Positions 24,167-35,515 of a stretch of DNA of 64,000 nucleotides are shown here, one piece after another. The stretch covers positions 123,086,501 through 123,150,500 of the forward strand of contig CM075669.1 of assembly GCA_037962975.1 (NCBI GenBank), read 5' to 3'. The DNA comes from Clitoria ternatea. Taxonomy: Eukaryota > Streptophyta > Magnoliopsida > Fabales > Fabaceae. Numbering within the stretch: the stretch's first letter is position 1; the number at the start of each line of letters is the position of its first letter. The position numbers and the translations under genes were made by a program. The notes under the pieces are model-generated. The model did no database searches, was not told the origin of the DNA, and saw only the letters and a program-made list of their open reading frames with translations.

Positions 24167-27100
24167 CTAAATGAACAACTCGGGGTACTGTTGTCTTATG
24201 GCATCTTCGCGTTCCCACGTGCAGGAGGTGGTTTTGCCTTGCTGCCACTCCACCTTAACTAGTCTCACGTTTCTGTTTCTCAAGCGTTTTACCGATCGGT
24301 CCACGATTCCAATCGGTGTAGTCACAGTGGTCAGGTCTTCTTTGATCTCTACTTCATCGTCAGGCATCGTGTGGCTGGGGTCATGTAAATACTTTCTTAG
24401 TTGGGACACATGAAATACGTCGTGCAATCGGGACAAATGGGTTGGTAATGCGAGGCGGTATGCTACGGGGCCGATCCGTTCTAACACCTCATAAGGTCCA
24501 ATGTATCGAGGGCTTAACTTCCCACTTTTTAAGGCTCGTCCGACTCCTTTACTCGGAGAGGTTCTCAGAAACACTCGATCTCCGACTGAAAATTCCAATG
24601 GTTTGATGCGCTTGTCATGGTAGCTCTTTTGCCTGTCTTGTGATGCTTTCATCCTTTCCTGTATCACTCGGATCTGCTCTGTGGTTTGCTTCACGATATC
24701 TGGTCCCAATAGTAGACTTTCACCTGCTTCTGACCAGCAGAGCGGGGTTCGGCATCTGCGCCCATATAATGCCTCGTAAGGTGCCATGCCAATGCTGTGA
24801 TGATGGCTGTTGTTGTACGTAAACTCGATCAAGGGAAGGTACTGCTCCCAGTCCCCACCATGCTCTAACACACACGCTCTCAATAAATCTTCTAGACTCT
24901 GAATTGTTCGTACGGATTGTCCATCCGATTGGGGGTGGTAGGCAGAACTAAGCCAAAGCTTCGTCCCCAATTCTTGATGCATGCTGGTCCAAAACCTGGA
25001 CGTAAACCTAGGGTCCCTATCTGATACGATGGAAGTAGGTATGCCATGCAGTCGGATAACTTCTTGAATGTAAATCCGAGCCAACTTAAGCAATGGGTAC
25101 TTCATATTTACAGGTAAGAAGTGTGCACTCTTCGTCAATCGGTCAATAATGACCCAAATGGCATCATGGCCCGCTCGGTTTTTGGGTAATCCCATGATAA
25201 AATCCATCGCAATTGAGTCCCATTTCCACACGGGGATCTCTAGAGGCTGCATTGCACCATACGGTTTTTGGTGCTCTACTTTCGATTTCTGACAAGTGAT
25301 ACACCGGGCCACGTACTCCGCCACATCCTTCTTTAGTCCGGGCCACCAGAACTGTCTCCTCAAGTCGTGGTACATTTTCGTGGTTCCTGGGTGAATGCTG
25401 AGTAGGCTTTTGTGGGCTTCGTCAAGCACCATTCTTCTCAATCTTCCTCCACTCGGTATGTATATTCTGCTTCTCACCCGGAAGATCCCATCTGACCCCT
25501 CGGCCAAGGATAAATCCTTTCCTTTGGCCTGAATTTCCTTCATTTCAGCTAGGTAAGAGTCCGCCTGTTGCTGCTCGTACACGGATTTTAAGAATTCATT
25601 GGCAATCCTCAACGTACCGATTGTCATTTTCTGAGAGGAAGGGGTGTCAACATGCAAGTTCATGTCTCGGAACTGCTCCAACAACTCTACTTCTTTTGCC
25701 ATCATGGCTGCCATGTGGAGGGATTTCCGACTCAATGCGTCTGCCACGACATTTGCCTTACCCGGGTGGTATTTTAACTCGAAATCGTAGTCCTTTAAAA
25801 ACTCAATCCATCTTCTCTGCCTCATGTTCAGCTCCTTTTGGTCGAATAGGTATTTGAGGCTCTTATGATCGCTGTACACTTCAAATTTGGACCCGTACAA
25901 GTAATGTCTCCAGATTTTCAATGCAAAAACTACTGCTGCCAGCTCCAAGTCATGGGTCGGGTAATGCTGCTTGTGAGGTCTCAATTGTCGAGAGGCATAT
26001 ACTATCACTCGGTCTTTCTGCATGAGTACACACCGTAATCCGAGTCTTGACGTGTCACAATAGACCACGAAGCTTTCTCGTAACTCAGGTAATGCCAACA
26101 CCGGAGCAGTCGTCAACTTATTCTTCAGCTCTTGGAAGCTGTTCTCACACTCCGGACTCCACACGAAGGGAACATTTTTCCGAGTCAATTTAGTCAGGGG
26201 TAATGCCAGTTTAGAAAAACCTTCGATGAACCTCCTATAATAACCTGCCAAGCCCATAAAACTTCTTATTTCCGAGACCGATCTGGGCCTCTCCCATGCT
26301 ATTACAGTAGCTACCTTTACAGGATCCACCGAGACGCCTCGCTCGGAGATCACATGCCCGAGGAAGTGGATCTCATCCATCCAGAATTCGCACTTCGAGA
26401 GCTTTGCAAACAATTGTTTCTCCTTCAACACTTGGAGTACCGTTCTGAGATGTCCCTCATGCTCCTCAGACGTCTTAGAATAAACTAGGATGTCATCGAT
26501 GAAAACAACAACAAACCGATCTAAGAAGGAGTGGAATATGCTGTTCATGTAATTCATGAAAACAGCAGGGGCGTTTGTCACACCGAACGGCATCACTACA
26601 TACTCGTAGTGACCATACCGAGTCCTAAAAGCAGTTTTAGGAATGTTCGAGTCCTTCACTCGGATTTGGTGATACCCCGATCGTAGATCAATTTTCGAGA
26701 AGACTGAGGCTCCACGCAGCTGGTCAATTAAATCATCAATTCTAGGCAGTGGGTACCGATTCTTGATTGTGAGTTTGTTAAGCTGTCGATAATCTATACA
26801 AAGTCTCATGCTGCCATCCTTCTTCTTAACAAGTAGCACAGGTGCGCCCCATGGTGACACGCTTGGTCTAATGAACTGCTTCTCAAGTAACTCATCCACT
26901 TGTTTCTTCAACTCTGCCAATTCAGTTGAGGACATTCTATAGGGTGCGCTGGAGACCGGTTCGGCTCCAGGGATCAAGTCTATAGAGAATTCGACTTCTC
27001 TATTAGGAGGCACACTCGGAACGTCTTTAGGGAACACTTCTGGGAACTCACAGACAATCGGAATTTCGTTCACTCGGGTCTCACTCCCATCCTTGGTTAG

Positions 27101-28564
27101 ACAAAGCATCATAAATAGTTGGGTTATATCTGGTGCTGTGTCATTCTCAGTGGGCTGTTTTGGAAAAACTATCTCTCTGCTTCTACAATCTACTAACACC
27201 TTATTGGCTGAAAGCCAATCTATTCCGAGCACGATGTCCAGACCCTTTAAGGGCATGCAAATCAGATCGAAGGTGAAACTCCGATCATACAACTCAAATG
27301 CTATATCTTTGCATACTAACGATGTGAACACATTAGCGCCAGTAGGGTTGGCCACTTCCAAAGTCCGGTTCATAGACACAGTCGGTAACTTCAACCGTTT
27401 CACGCACTCATCAGCTATAAAAGAATGGGTAGCTCCCGAATCGAAAACAACATTAAGCGTATTCATTCCAAGTAAGCACTTACATTGTACTAGGTCGTTT
27501 GCTAGTGCAACATCCTCTGCGTTGATGGTGTAGATCCTTCCTGTCGCTGTTGGGCCGGTATTCCTCCCTCGCATTCCGTCTCCTCTGGCTCCGTTGCCTC
27601 TGCCACCAGGGCGTTGGTCATCGTTCACTCGGTTCCTTTCTTGAAATCTTCCTTGACGCACATTAACGTCTGCTTGGTGTAGTTGGGGGCAGTCGGGGCG
27701 GATGTGTCCCCTCTTGTTGCAGTGAAAGCACACTACATCACCATCATCCTTGCAATCTCTGGCAAAGTGATTTCCTCCATACTTAAAACACCTTCTGTCT
27801 CCTACCACTGGTCGTCTTCCAGGTTGACTCCGTCCTTCAAATTTAGAAAAAGGTTTGCTCCTGCCAACATTGCTTGGCTTTTTGAAATGAGGTCGTTGGG
27901 GCCTCAGGGAATAGTGGTTTCTGCTGCTCTGGCTCGAATGAGCTTTGTCGTCTTCCTCAAATATTCTACATTTGTTCACTAATGCAGGGAAACTCCGTAT
28001 CTCATGGTATCTGCAGGCCCTCTTGATATCCGATCTCAATCCGTTCTCAAACTTAAGACACTTAGAGTTCTCTGTCCCAGGCTGCTGGAAGGGCGGATAG
28101 AATAGGCATAATTCCTCGAATCTGGCCGCGTATTCTTCCACAGTCATGGAGCCCTGTTTTAACTCCATAAACTCCAGCTCTTTTCGACTCCTCACTATGT
28201 CGGGAAAGTACTTCTCTAAGAAGCAGGCCTTGAAATCGTTCCACGTCAGTTGATTATCATCTTCGGGGAATCGGCTTCTGGATATTTTCCACCAGTTCTC
28301 CGCTTCGTCTCGTAGCATGTACACTGCACATTCCACCTTCTAGGCTTCGGTACAGCGAAGACCCCTAAAAATCCTTTCTAATTCCTGAGTCCACTTAAAC
28401 GCCGCCTCAGGGTTCCGTCCTCCTAAGAATTCACTCGGCTTCCTTTTTAAGAAGCGGTCCATTACTTGGCCTTCCTCAGCTCGAGGCTGGCCCTGCCTTT
28501 CAAACACGTCTGCAAAGCGTTGGAATGCCGTAGCTATAGTCTCCATGAATTGGTGATGTGCCAT
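24167..28564 (-). pseudogene. Tekay gag-pol polyprotein, one stop codon and a dead integrase
   Basis: The frame begins at 28564 (gag N-terminus), meets a TAG at 28337-28339 where CAG is likely ancestral, then stays open for 1389 codons. Residues counted from the Met at 28336: gag with CFLEKYFP near 38; zinc knuckles near 183 (CFKYGGNHFARDC, second Cys is Tyr) and 203 (CFHCNKRGHIRPDC, intact); protease DSGATHSF near 299; RT with FIDD near 612; RNase H near 760-880 ending in NVVADALSRK; integrase zinc finger H..H..C..C; catalytic Asp in MDFIMG and SDRDPRF. The Glu expected in DGQSERT is Val (codon GTA, 24911-24913). A C-terminal chromodomain (about 1330-1389, CTWEREDAIRQQYPELF) targets chromovirus insertion to heterochromatin in known members. 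The stop and the lost Glu should make this copy non-autonomous. Confidence 0.93.
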
Positions 28565-28825
28565 CCCTTATCCTGAAATCAACATTCAAGGATAAGTATT
28601 CCTAGTTACTTAATCCCAATCGGAATTTAGTCTAACATTTAGTAACTTAGCCCATTATGTGTTCTCGTATGTCACACAATTAGTCGGGCCAGGAGGAACA
28701 ACTCCTCCCACCCACGAGTCAGTAACAGAGTACCAGTCAAGTTAAATTCACACCACAACAATCATGATCATACACACAACCACTTACACTTGGTAGTCTT
28801 ACCTTGGCCTTAGACCTTTCGGTCC

Positions 28826-28837
28826 GCTCTGATACCA
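28826..28837 (-). other. primer-binding site, tRNA-Met type
   Basis: Minus strand TGGTATCAGAGC, three bases from the LTR start at 28841. Confidence 0.92.
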
Positions 28838-28840
28838 AAA

Positions 28841-31800
28841 TGTAACACCTTATCTCTTGCAACTAATAATTCCAAAAATATAAGAAAATTTTTTCACAAA
28901 AACAGGCACGTATTATTCGATATAGAAGGAAGCAGGCAAGGGAAGAATGAAGAGCATTCATACGTATATAGCAACCTACAGAGAGGCTAAGACTGGGACC
29001 GGCTCATTGGGTTTATCGTAACACACCAACAATGGGCGGATTACACAACACCGTTTGCTCGCTCAGACGGGGTCTGACACCGTCTAGGCGGAGTAAGGTA
29101 ATGCAGCAGCGGATAGAGGGAATTCCACAAGGACAACTTTCCTTCGCGCAACACTGGTTACTTAATAGGAGGAAATAGATAAGGGAAAGATGTTAATACA
29201 TTCACACGCGTAGCACTCGGAAGAAGGGCGGAGTTCGAATCATCCTACTTGGCTAGGCGGGGTATGTGTGTCCTGGGCAGACTCCATGGCGAAGGTGGCC
29301 TGCTCAACCCTTGTCTCACACCGCCTAAACGACGTGTGGCAATGCAACATCAGACTTGAAACTCTTCAAGTAAACCTTACACTAGCGTCTATTCGTTTCT
29401 ACGGGCTGACCCTTTCTCAGAGAACGCTGGACGTTCAGCTTCAGAGGACAGGGAAGAAGAAGAGAGATATACATATGCAGGAGTAGTTTGTGAAGAAAAG
29501 AGGAAGTGATTACACCGCCGTCTAGTTCGGCAAAGCACAACAACGCCTGGACGGACTACATCACAACATTCACTTACTCAGGCGATGTCCAACACCGCCC
29601 TGCGAGACAATAATGCGACAACGGAGAAGGTACATAGGCGGAGTCTCACGTTGATATCTGCTTGCTTCAGCATGGTTCCACGCACTTGGGCGAACCGTCC
29701 TAGTTACTTGGGCGAGGTATGACACCGCCTAAGCGAGGTCAGCACAACGCCCCACAAACACAAGGGAATTTCTCAATCGGATATGGACAAGGGTTCACTC
29801 GATAAATCCTCACGCTCGCACTTCGCTCAGAAAACGGGAAGTTACAATGTACATATGTGGTAGTAGGTTGTGGGGGAAGGAAGGGCAGAACCTATTCCGC
29901 CAAACTCAACTATTTATGACGACGCCTGGGCAGACTCAACCACAACGCCCAAAACAGAGGTCAACACCGGGGTCTGGATTGCATTAGCATCACAACGGAT
30001 AGGAAAGGATAATAGGCGGTATCTCACCCTGATAATTACTCGCTTCAGCGCGAGTCCTCACGCTTGGGCGAATTGCTCCCATACTTCGGGCGGGGTATGA
30101 CTCCGCCCAAACGTATCTGACATAAGTCTTCCTAGAGACAACTCATAATTCACTTAGACTTGGCTATAACCTGCTAAATCATGCCGTCCCTGCGTATTCA
30201 TTAAAGCACAAGCATGAAACAAGGTAGCACATAGCATGTCACACACGAAACCATACATCCATATATATATATAATAAGAGCATACGTCAATATTTATAAA
30301 CACAAAATCGGATTTCTCCTTGTCAATAAGGTTCTATTTATCCCAAAACACCAACATCCGACATGAACCAGTCAGGACTTAATCTAACATCATATTAATT
30401 AAGCCTTCCAAATGCATCAGCACTTCGCCCAACGTTCCAGCCCTGCTTCTGGTCCTCATCTCGAGAGACATTCACTGAAAAATGGCCACTGCAGGGGTGA
30501 GCATCTTAAATTTTAAATGATAGATACCGACTCAGGTTATCTGCCAATTGCACAACCATACATATACGTACAACACGATAAAAAATCAATTTCAACAACA
30601 TTAACAGTAGTAGTAATATTAACAATGATAAGCACAGAAGGTTTCGCTCGGTTCCGCATCGTGTGTATTGGTCAGACGTTGCAATGTAGGCATCACAGCC
30701 TTTTTATACATAGCTCTCAGCTATCAGATCAGCTCCCAGCTGCTTGGCCGTTTTACAGGTACCCAATCATTTGTCCACAGGTGACACCAACGCTCTCAGC
30801 GCCAATGGCGGTGTTCACAGACAGCCCGAGTCCCACTCAAGGGCTACCCCGAGTCCCACTCAAGGATTTTACAGCGTCCCACGCTGGATGACCGAAGGTA
30901 GTTTCTCACACTACGTGCTCCCAGCACAACGCATCCCATGCGCCACACGCGGATTCAACGTACAACATTTATTTCTCGCATGCATTCTCGCATTCAAGCA
31001 CACACACACACCATGCAATCAGTAGTACACATTATCCGGACTCAATATATAGCTTCCATGCAATCAGTTATCATTCCATATTCAGACTTCCACAACATTT
31101 CGTTCGATCAAGACATGCAATCGGTTTACAGCTTCATTCAACGCATGCATCATTCTAAAAATCACAAGTTCAGTCAGGCATTTCAAGTTATCACAACCTA
31201 TCATGCAATCGATGTAAGACAGTGTCGAAAATCCATTTAAAGAAGGCATTTCCTACATGCAAACAATTTAATAGCAGTCATATCAACTTATGCATTTCCA
31301 TAACCTGGGTAGCTTCAGTCAGACATTCATATCAATACAACTCAACATGCAAACTGAGATCCTGCAACACATACATCTGTGAGAAAGGTGCTAACATGCA
31401 ACACTCGTCTTTCACTCATCATGCAACTGGATTGTACATATTCACATGCAACACAATACACAATCAGAGCACGGGTACAGCAAGCATTATCATTCGGAAC
31501 CTGTTCATAACCCATGCACTTAAAATAGAAGATACTCCCCCTACCACTCGCAAAACTCCAAGGAACTTTTCTGCTTGAGGGGTGGTTCTGCTCCCTGCTG
31601 CGTCACTTGACGATCGTCCCTTCTTGTGTGGGGGTTCCACTCCACTGTAGCACCGTCACTCGACTCTTCGAAGCAGGAATGGACTGGAGGGCAGAGAAGG
31701 AAAGAGAGGAAACAAGAGAAAAGAAGAACGAAGAAGGAAGCTCGCTGGGTTTCTGTGTGAAGAGCATGACCATCACCCGAATATATATACTCGCGCGGAG

Positions 31801-31958
31801 TGCAGTATGGTGGGATGGGGAAACGCGATAATCCTGCCCATGCCACCATGCTTTCACGTTAATTATCCTGTTGCATCATAGTTAATTAAATTAAGGGAGG
31901 TGTTGACTTGTTGACTTTTATTTAACTTAGTTGCTTTAATTAAAATGGGGATGTTACA
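28841..31958 (-). repeat. 5' LTR of the Tekay element
   Basis: Begins three bases from the primer site and ends at the target duplication CTCCA. It differs from the other LTR mainly by C/T and G/A changes and one TA dinucleotide step in an (AT)n tract near 30260. Confidence 0.95.
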
Positions 31959-32540
31959 CTCCATCTCTGTTAGCTTGCACATCAGCGTACTCTTCCATTC
32001 TTCCTCATGGATTACAAAATCCCTATCACAGACCCAAGCAAAAAAATCATATTGGCCTCCCCGGAGTTGTGCACATCTCTAAAACTGTCGTTTTGGATTG
32101 TTCATTGTGTGGGACACACGCAACGCGGGTGGGTCGCCACAATGACAACAAAGATGACATCAAGATCGGTTGGATGATGAGGACAACAACATCTAGCTGG
32201 GGTTCTAACTCCTACCTTCCATGTTGATGGAAATGCGAGAGACAAAGACAAGATGAAGAAAACACAATAGAGGAGATGTAAATCAGGAGAAGAAAGAAGA
32301 CATACCCAAAACATGAGTGAGAAAACAACGGAGAGAAATTGAAATCTTATATGGGGTGAGTCTCAAAAAAAAGAAGGGGGACATTGAGAAGGAGAATGAA
32401 GACAACGTGAAATTTCGTACGAGTGGGGAGGAGAAGGGAAAGACTAAGAAGGGGAGCAGGGGGAGTGGGAAGGAGAAGGGAAAAAATGAAACTTTGTAGG
32501 GTTTCCACAGCTTTCAAAATGATGTCGTTTTATGATACAT

Positions 32541-32730
32541 ACATGGCAGTCCCAGTTGGCAATTAATGACCCACGTCACCTAAACCCAACAAACGTTTAG
32601 GGTCTATTAACGGCAGAGACCTAAGTGTCCGATGATGATAGACGTGGGGGATGAACGGGTCCAACTTACTAAGCGGAGGACCTAATTGTCCGACTCTAAT
32701 GGAGTTAGGGACCAACTGGGGTGTTCTGTC
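32541..32730 (-). repeat. MULE right terminal inverted repeat
   Basis: Reverse-complement partner of 16701-16890, followed directly by the second copy of the 10-bp duplication (32731-32740). It also lies upstream of the minus-strand GRF gene and could supply its promoter, as TIRs do in other MULEs. Confidence 0.9.
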
Positions 32731-33258
32731 AATAGAACAATATTGTATAAGAGTGTAGTCTATGAATTCTAATTCAGGCATTTCAAATTTTCTTATGACT
32801 TCTCCCTATTATTCCCTATTTTAATTCTTCTTAAAGGTTTTAGTCTATATATATTAAGGTGATTACTAGTCACTCATGCTTATACTACTGATGTTGGTGT
32901 ACCAACCCTTACTCACCAATAATCTACTTTAGAGATTTGAACAAAGTCATGTTGTAAGATGCATAAAGATATAATCGAGTTTATGAATCCAATCACTGAC
33001 TAAAAGTATAAGTGATAAGACCAAGTACCTATGGCTATCCCTTCAGCACTCACTCTAATTAATAGGTCCATTAATGAAAATTGGTACAACCACGTGTATG
33101 TTCACTAATCAATAGTAGAATAAGGGTGATGAAATCCTAAACTAAAATTAACACAAAGAATTAGATACCCACAAATAAAATGTAAAAGAGAAAAACTTTA
33201 TTGGAAGTTCAAAAGGGATACATCACATAATTCACCTCAGCCCAAAGGTAAGAGGTTT

Positions 33259-34311
33259 TGTGTTTGCATATGTCTACATGACAGGTTTTGATAATGATAA
33301 GAAAAATCCTCCAAGAAAAGTTCAAAATCAAAAGAAATAGAGTTATTGGTCAAACAAACTTGTGTTTAATCACACTTTCTTAGAATTAACCATAATGTAT
33401 AAAGATCACTATCATGTAAAAGTGCTCAAAACTACATTTGGTCACGTGTTAATCAATTAGACAAGGTATCACAATCGATTAGATGATGAAACAAGTGAAA
33501 GAAAATGCTAACACATCAGTGTAATTGATTAGTCGATGTATCATAATTGATTAATACAAGACTAATCGATTAGCATGTTAGACTAATCGATTAGTTGGCA
33601 TAAAAATGATAGATATCAGCTTAAAAATGGAAAAAGAAAAAGGTATCATATGTTCCCAAAATAAAGAACAAACCCTAATCTTCTGCACTTGTTTATTCAA
33701 GCTCCAAGACCCAATAAATAGGGATCAAATCACAAGGAGACAACACACAAGACACAAGAATAAATTGGTATTAACATATTACTTAGTTTCTAGATCTAAG
33801 CTTTCTATTTTCTTATGAGTAAAATTATGTGAGTTTTAATTTATTTCATTCACTCTATTGAGAGTTTATAATTGTTGTACACCATTATACGTGATTCCTA
33901 AAGGTTAGGTTGTTGAACCTAAATGTGATTTTAAGAGATTGTGGGATTGAGTGGGGTGCCTAAATTCTGTAAGGATTAAGTTCTTGGTGTGGGACATTGA
34001 GTATCTCAAATCTTCAATAAGTGAAATTTCTCCAAGTGGTTTGCTTGGGGACTAGACGTACACCACTAGTGGAAGTGGTGGAACTAGTATATCGGTTTGT
34101 AAGTTTTCTCTTCCCCTATCTCTTTATATTTATTGCCTTTGTTTAAATTAAGCACTTTGTTTGTATTGTTCTAGTTGAGTATTAAATTTTGATTTGTTTA
34201 TTGATCTGTATTAAGTATATTCAATACATAGGAATAATTTTCAAAGGCCTTTCAACGGTTTTTAAAACACTCAATTCACCCCCTCTTGAGAAATGAGGCC
34301 ACTTGGTAACA
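33259..34311 (+). mobile_element. SIRE-type solo LTR
   Basis: Starts TGTGTTTG and ends ..CTTGGTAACA. The last ~60 bases (tcaattcaccccctcttgag, gaggccacttgg) are the reverse complement of the start of the LTRs at 3763 and 59549. The flanks GGTTT (33254-33258) and AGTTT (34312-34316) match at 4 of 5 positions, consistent with an aged target duplication. Three TAATCGATTA-type pairs, spaced 21-22 bp, lie at 33449-33596. No primer site or interior adjoins it. Confidence 0.75.
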
Positions 34312-34990
34312 AGTTTAGTTCAACATAATTATGATAAACTTTAGAGTTCATAAATCCTATTCAAAGACAATAAAAAGGTAAGAAACTGTAGGTGATCACT
34401 CGGGATATCACAATGCTCTTACAACAATAGGGATGGAAATGGATGAAGGTAAAAGGGGGCTTGATGCCTTGACTCTGTGATCTCATATATTTTCTCTCGC
34501 TTTTATTCAGTCACACTTCTTTCTCTTACTTTCTCTCTAACTGTAATTGCCTCTCTAAGGTTTTACTAATTTTTCTTTATTTAAATCTTAAGCTTAAATT
34601 AGAATTTTCAACATGTTTAAGCATAACCAATGCTCAATTAACACGGGTCATGCTTATCAAATGCGTAACTTTCATTATCGAACATGGTTGTGCTCTTATG
34701 AACACGTGTTGTGCTTATCCTCCATCATTTTGGACATAGCTTTTCCTGACAAACACAACCGTGTTAAACCAAGCATGGGTCGCGCTTGTTATGTTAAAAC
34801 TTCATTTTCGGGGGCTACTTTCTGTATTTTTTTTATTTTTCATTACTTTTGGCCGAATGCTACCTCAGCCTTGCTTTCTGTAAATATTATAAGTTATTAG
34901 CTCATTTAGATTAAAAAATCAATGCATTCACATACTAAAATAAGCTAAAAATACCTATATAAAATGGAATTTTGAGAGTTTATCACCTTA

Positions 34991-35515
34991 AAATTAAAAT
35001 AAATTAGTGACAAAGAAGGCAGCAAAAGAGAGAATGGAAGCGTCAAGATAAGACCAAGAGCTTACTATTTAGAATTACCTAACACCTACAAATGTAACTT
35101 TAAGGAGTTCCATAAGCATTGCACTTATAGAGGCTAACAACTTTGAGATAGAGGTGTCCTTGATTGATATGATACAGAAGAACTTACAATTTGGAGGGAA
35201 AATTTACAAGGATCCACGTGATCATATTCGAAAGTTTCTGATCATGGCTAACACATTGATGTATAATGGAGTATCTGGGGATACGATTAGACTAATGTTA
35301 TTTCCTGTTTGGGTCTCAGGAAAAGTATATGCAATGTCTTACCATACACTTATCAAGAATTCTATCATAAAATAGGATCAAATGTAGCAACAGTTTCTAC
35401 CTAGATACTACTCACCTTCCATCGCATTCATAATCCAAGCCGAAGTTGATAGCTTCGCCTCACATAGGGGTGAAACATTGAGTGAAGTGAAGGAATGCAT
35501 GAGCTATTACGAACC
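34991..35515 (+). pseudogene. Athila-like gag remnant, plus strand
   Basis: Continuation of the element starting at 16209. A leader with 'aaaggcagcaaaagag'-like sequence comes first, then a gag reading that includes IEANNFEI (about 35128), VSLIDMIQKNLQFGG, KDPRDHIRKF, GVSGDTIRLMLFPVW (35154-35375), and further on FLPRYYSPS and GETLSEVKECM. These match the Athila gag block order. It is interrupted by stops and loses recognisable homology after about 35515. Confidence 0.72.

Larger units (their letters stand above)
20998..31958 (-). mobile_element. complete Tekay-type chromovirus (Ty3/gypsy) with 3.1-kb LTRs
   Basis: The two LTRs (20998-24113 and 28841-31958) both read TGTAACACC..GATGTTACA. 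The element is flanked by CTCCA (20993-20997 and 31959-31963). The tRNA-Met primer site is at 28826-28837 and the polypurine tract at 24114-24127. One gag-pol reading frame (28564-24167) ends in a chromodomain. I counted about 40 LTR differences by eye, mostly transitions, i.e. near 98.7% identity, so this is the youngest identifiable insertion. Defects are one in-frame TAG, loss of a zinc-knuckle Cys and loss of the integrase catalytic Glu. Confidence 0.95.
20798..32160 (-). pseudogene. GRF-type zinc-finger protein gene inside the MULE, split by the Tekay element
   Basis: Two minus-strand pieces, 32160-31964 and 20997-20798, join in frame when the retrotransposon and one CTCCA copy are removed, giving roughly 132 codons. 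The N-terminal part shows the GRF finger pattern: CCHCGDPPALRVSHTMNNP, then QF-stop-RC where QFYRC is usual, then YDFFAWVC. The fourth metal-binding Cys is Tyr, and one base is out of frame just after the proposed ATG (32160). The second half has a coiled-coil-like stretch and a hydrophobic C-terminal segment (VIVFFFVMGLLIMMI) that looks like a membrane anchor. GRF fingers bind single-stranded DNA in some known proteins; the role here is unknown. It is convergent with the transposase and could be captured host sequence or an accessory gene. Confidence 0.65.
16701..32730 (+). mobile_element. Mutator-like DNA transposon (MULE) with nested Tekay retrotransposon
   Basis: Long terminal inverted repeats (16701-16890 and 32541-32730) start GACA. 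Perfect 10-bp direct repeats flank it, and a decayed plus-strand MuDR-type transposase lies at 17786-20068. Subtracting the retrotransposon at 20998-31958 plus one CTCCA leaves about 5.06 kb, typical of an autonomous-type MULE. A small minus-strand GRF zinc-finger gene (32160-20798, split) faces the transposase, giving a two-gene convergent plan similar to maize MuDR, although the second gene is unlike mudrB. The transposase is broken, so the element is not autonomous. Confidence 0.9.
16440..34985 (-). mobile_element. Athila-like solo LTR, split by a MULE and a SIRE solo LTR
   Basis: The segment starts TGTTGTG at 16440 and ends TTTATCA at 34985 (minus strand start TGATAAACTC, like TGATAAGTGC of the complete Athila-like element). 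It is flanked by CCTTA at 16435-16439 and 34986-34990. Removing the nested insertions (16701-32730 with duplication, and 33259-34311) leaves about 1.45 kb, a normal LTR length for this lineage. Its own sequence is 16440-16700, 32741-33258 and 34312-34985. The last part has the repeated AACACGGGTCATGCTT-type motif (34637-34795). No primer site or polypurine tract adjoins it, supporting a solo LTR. Confidence 0.75.

Noticed and set aside
27093..27982. Plus-strand frames of 146 and 99 residues
   Set aside because: Antisense shadows of the Tekay gag-pol frame.
32317..32499. Lys/Glu-rich plus-strand frame
   Set aside because: Lies in the GA-rich 5' leader of the minus-strand GRF gene; composition artefact.
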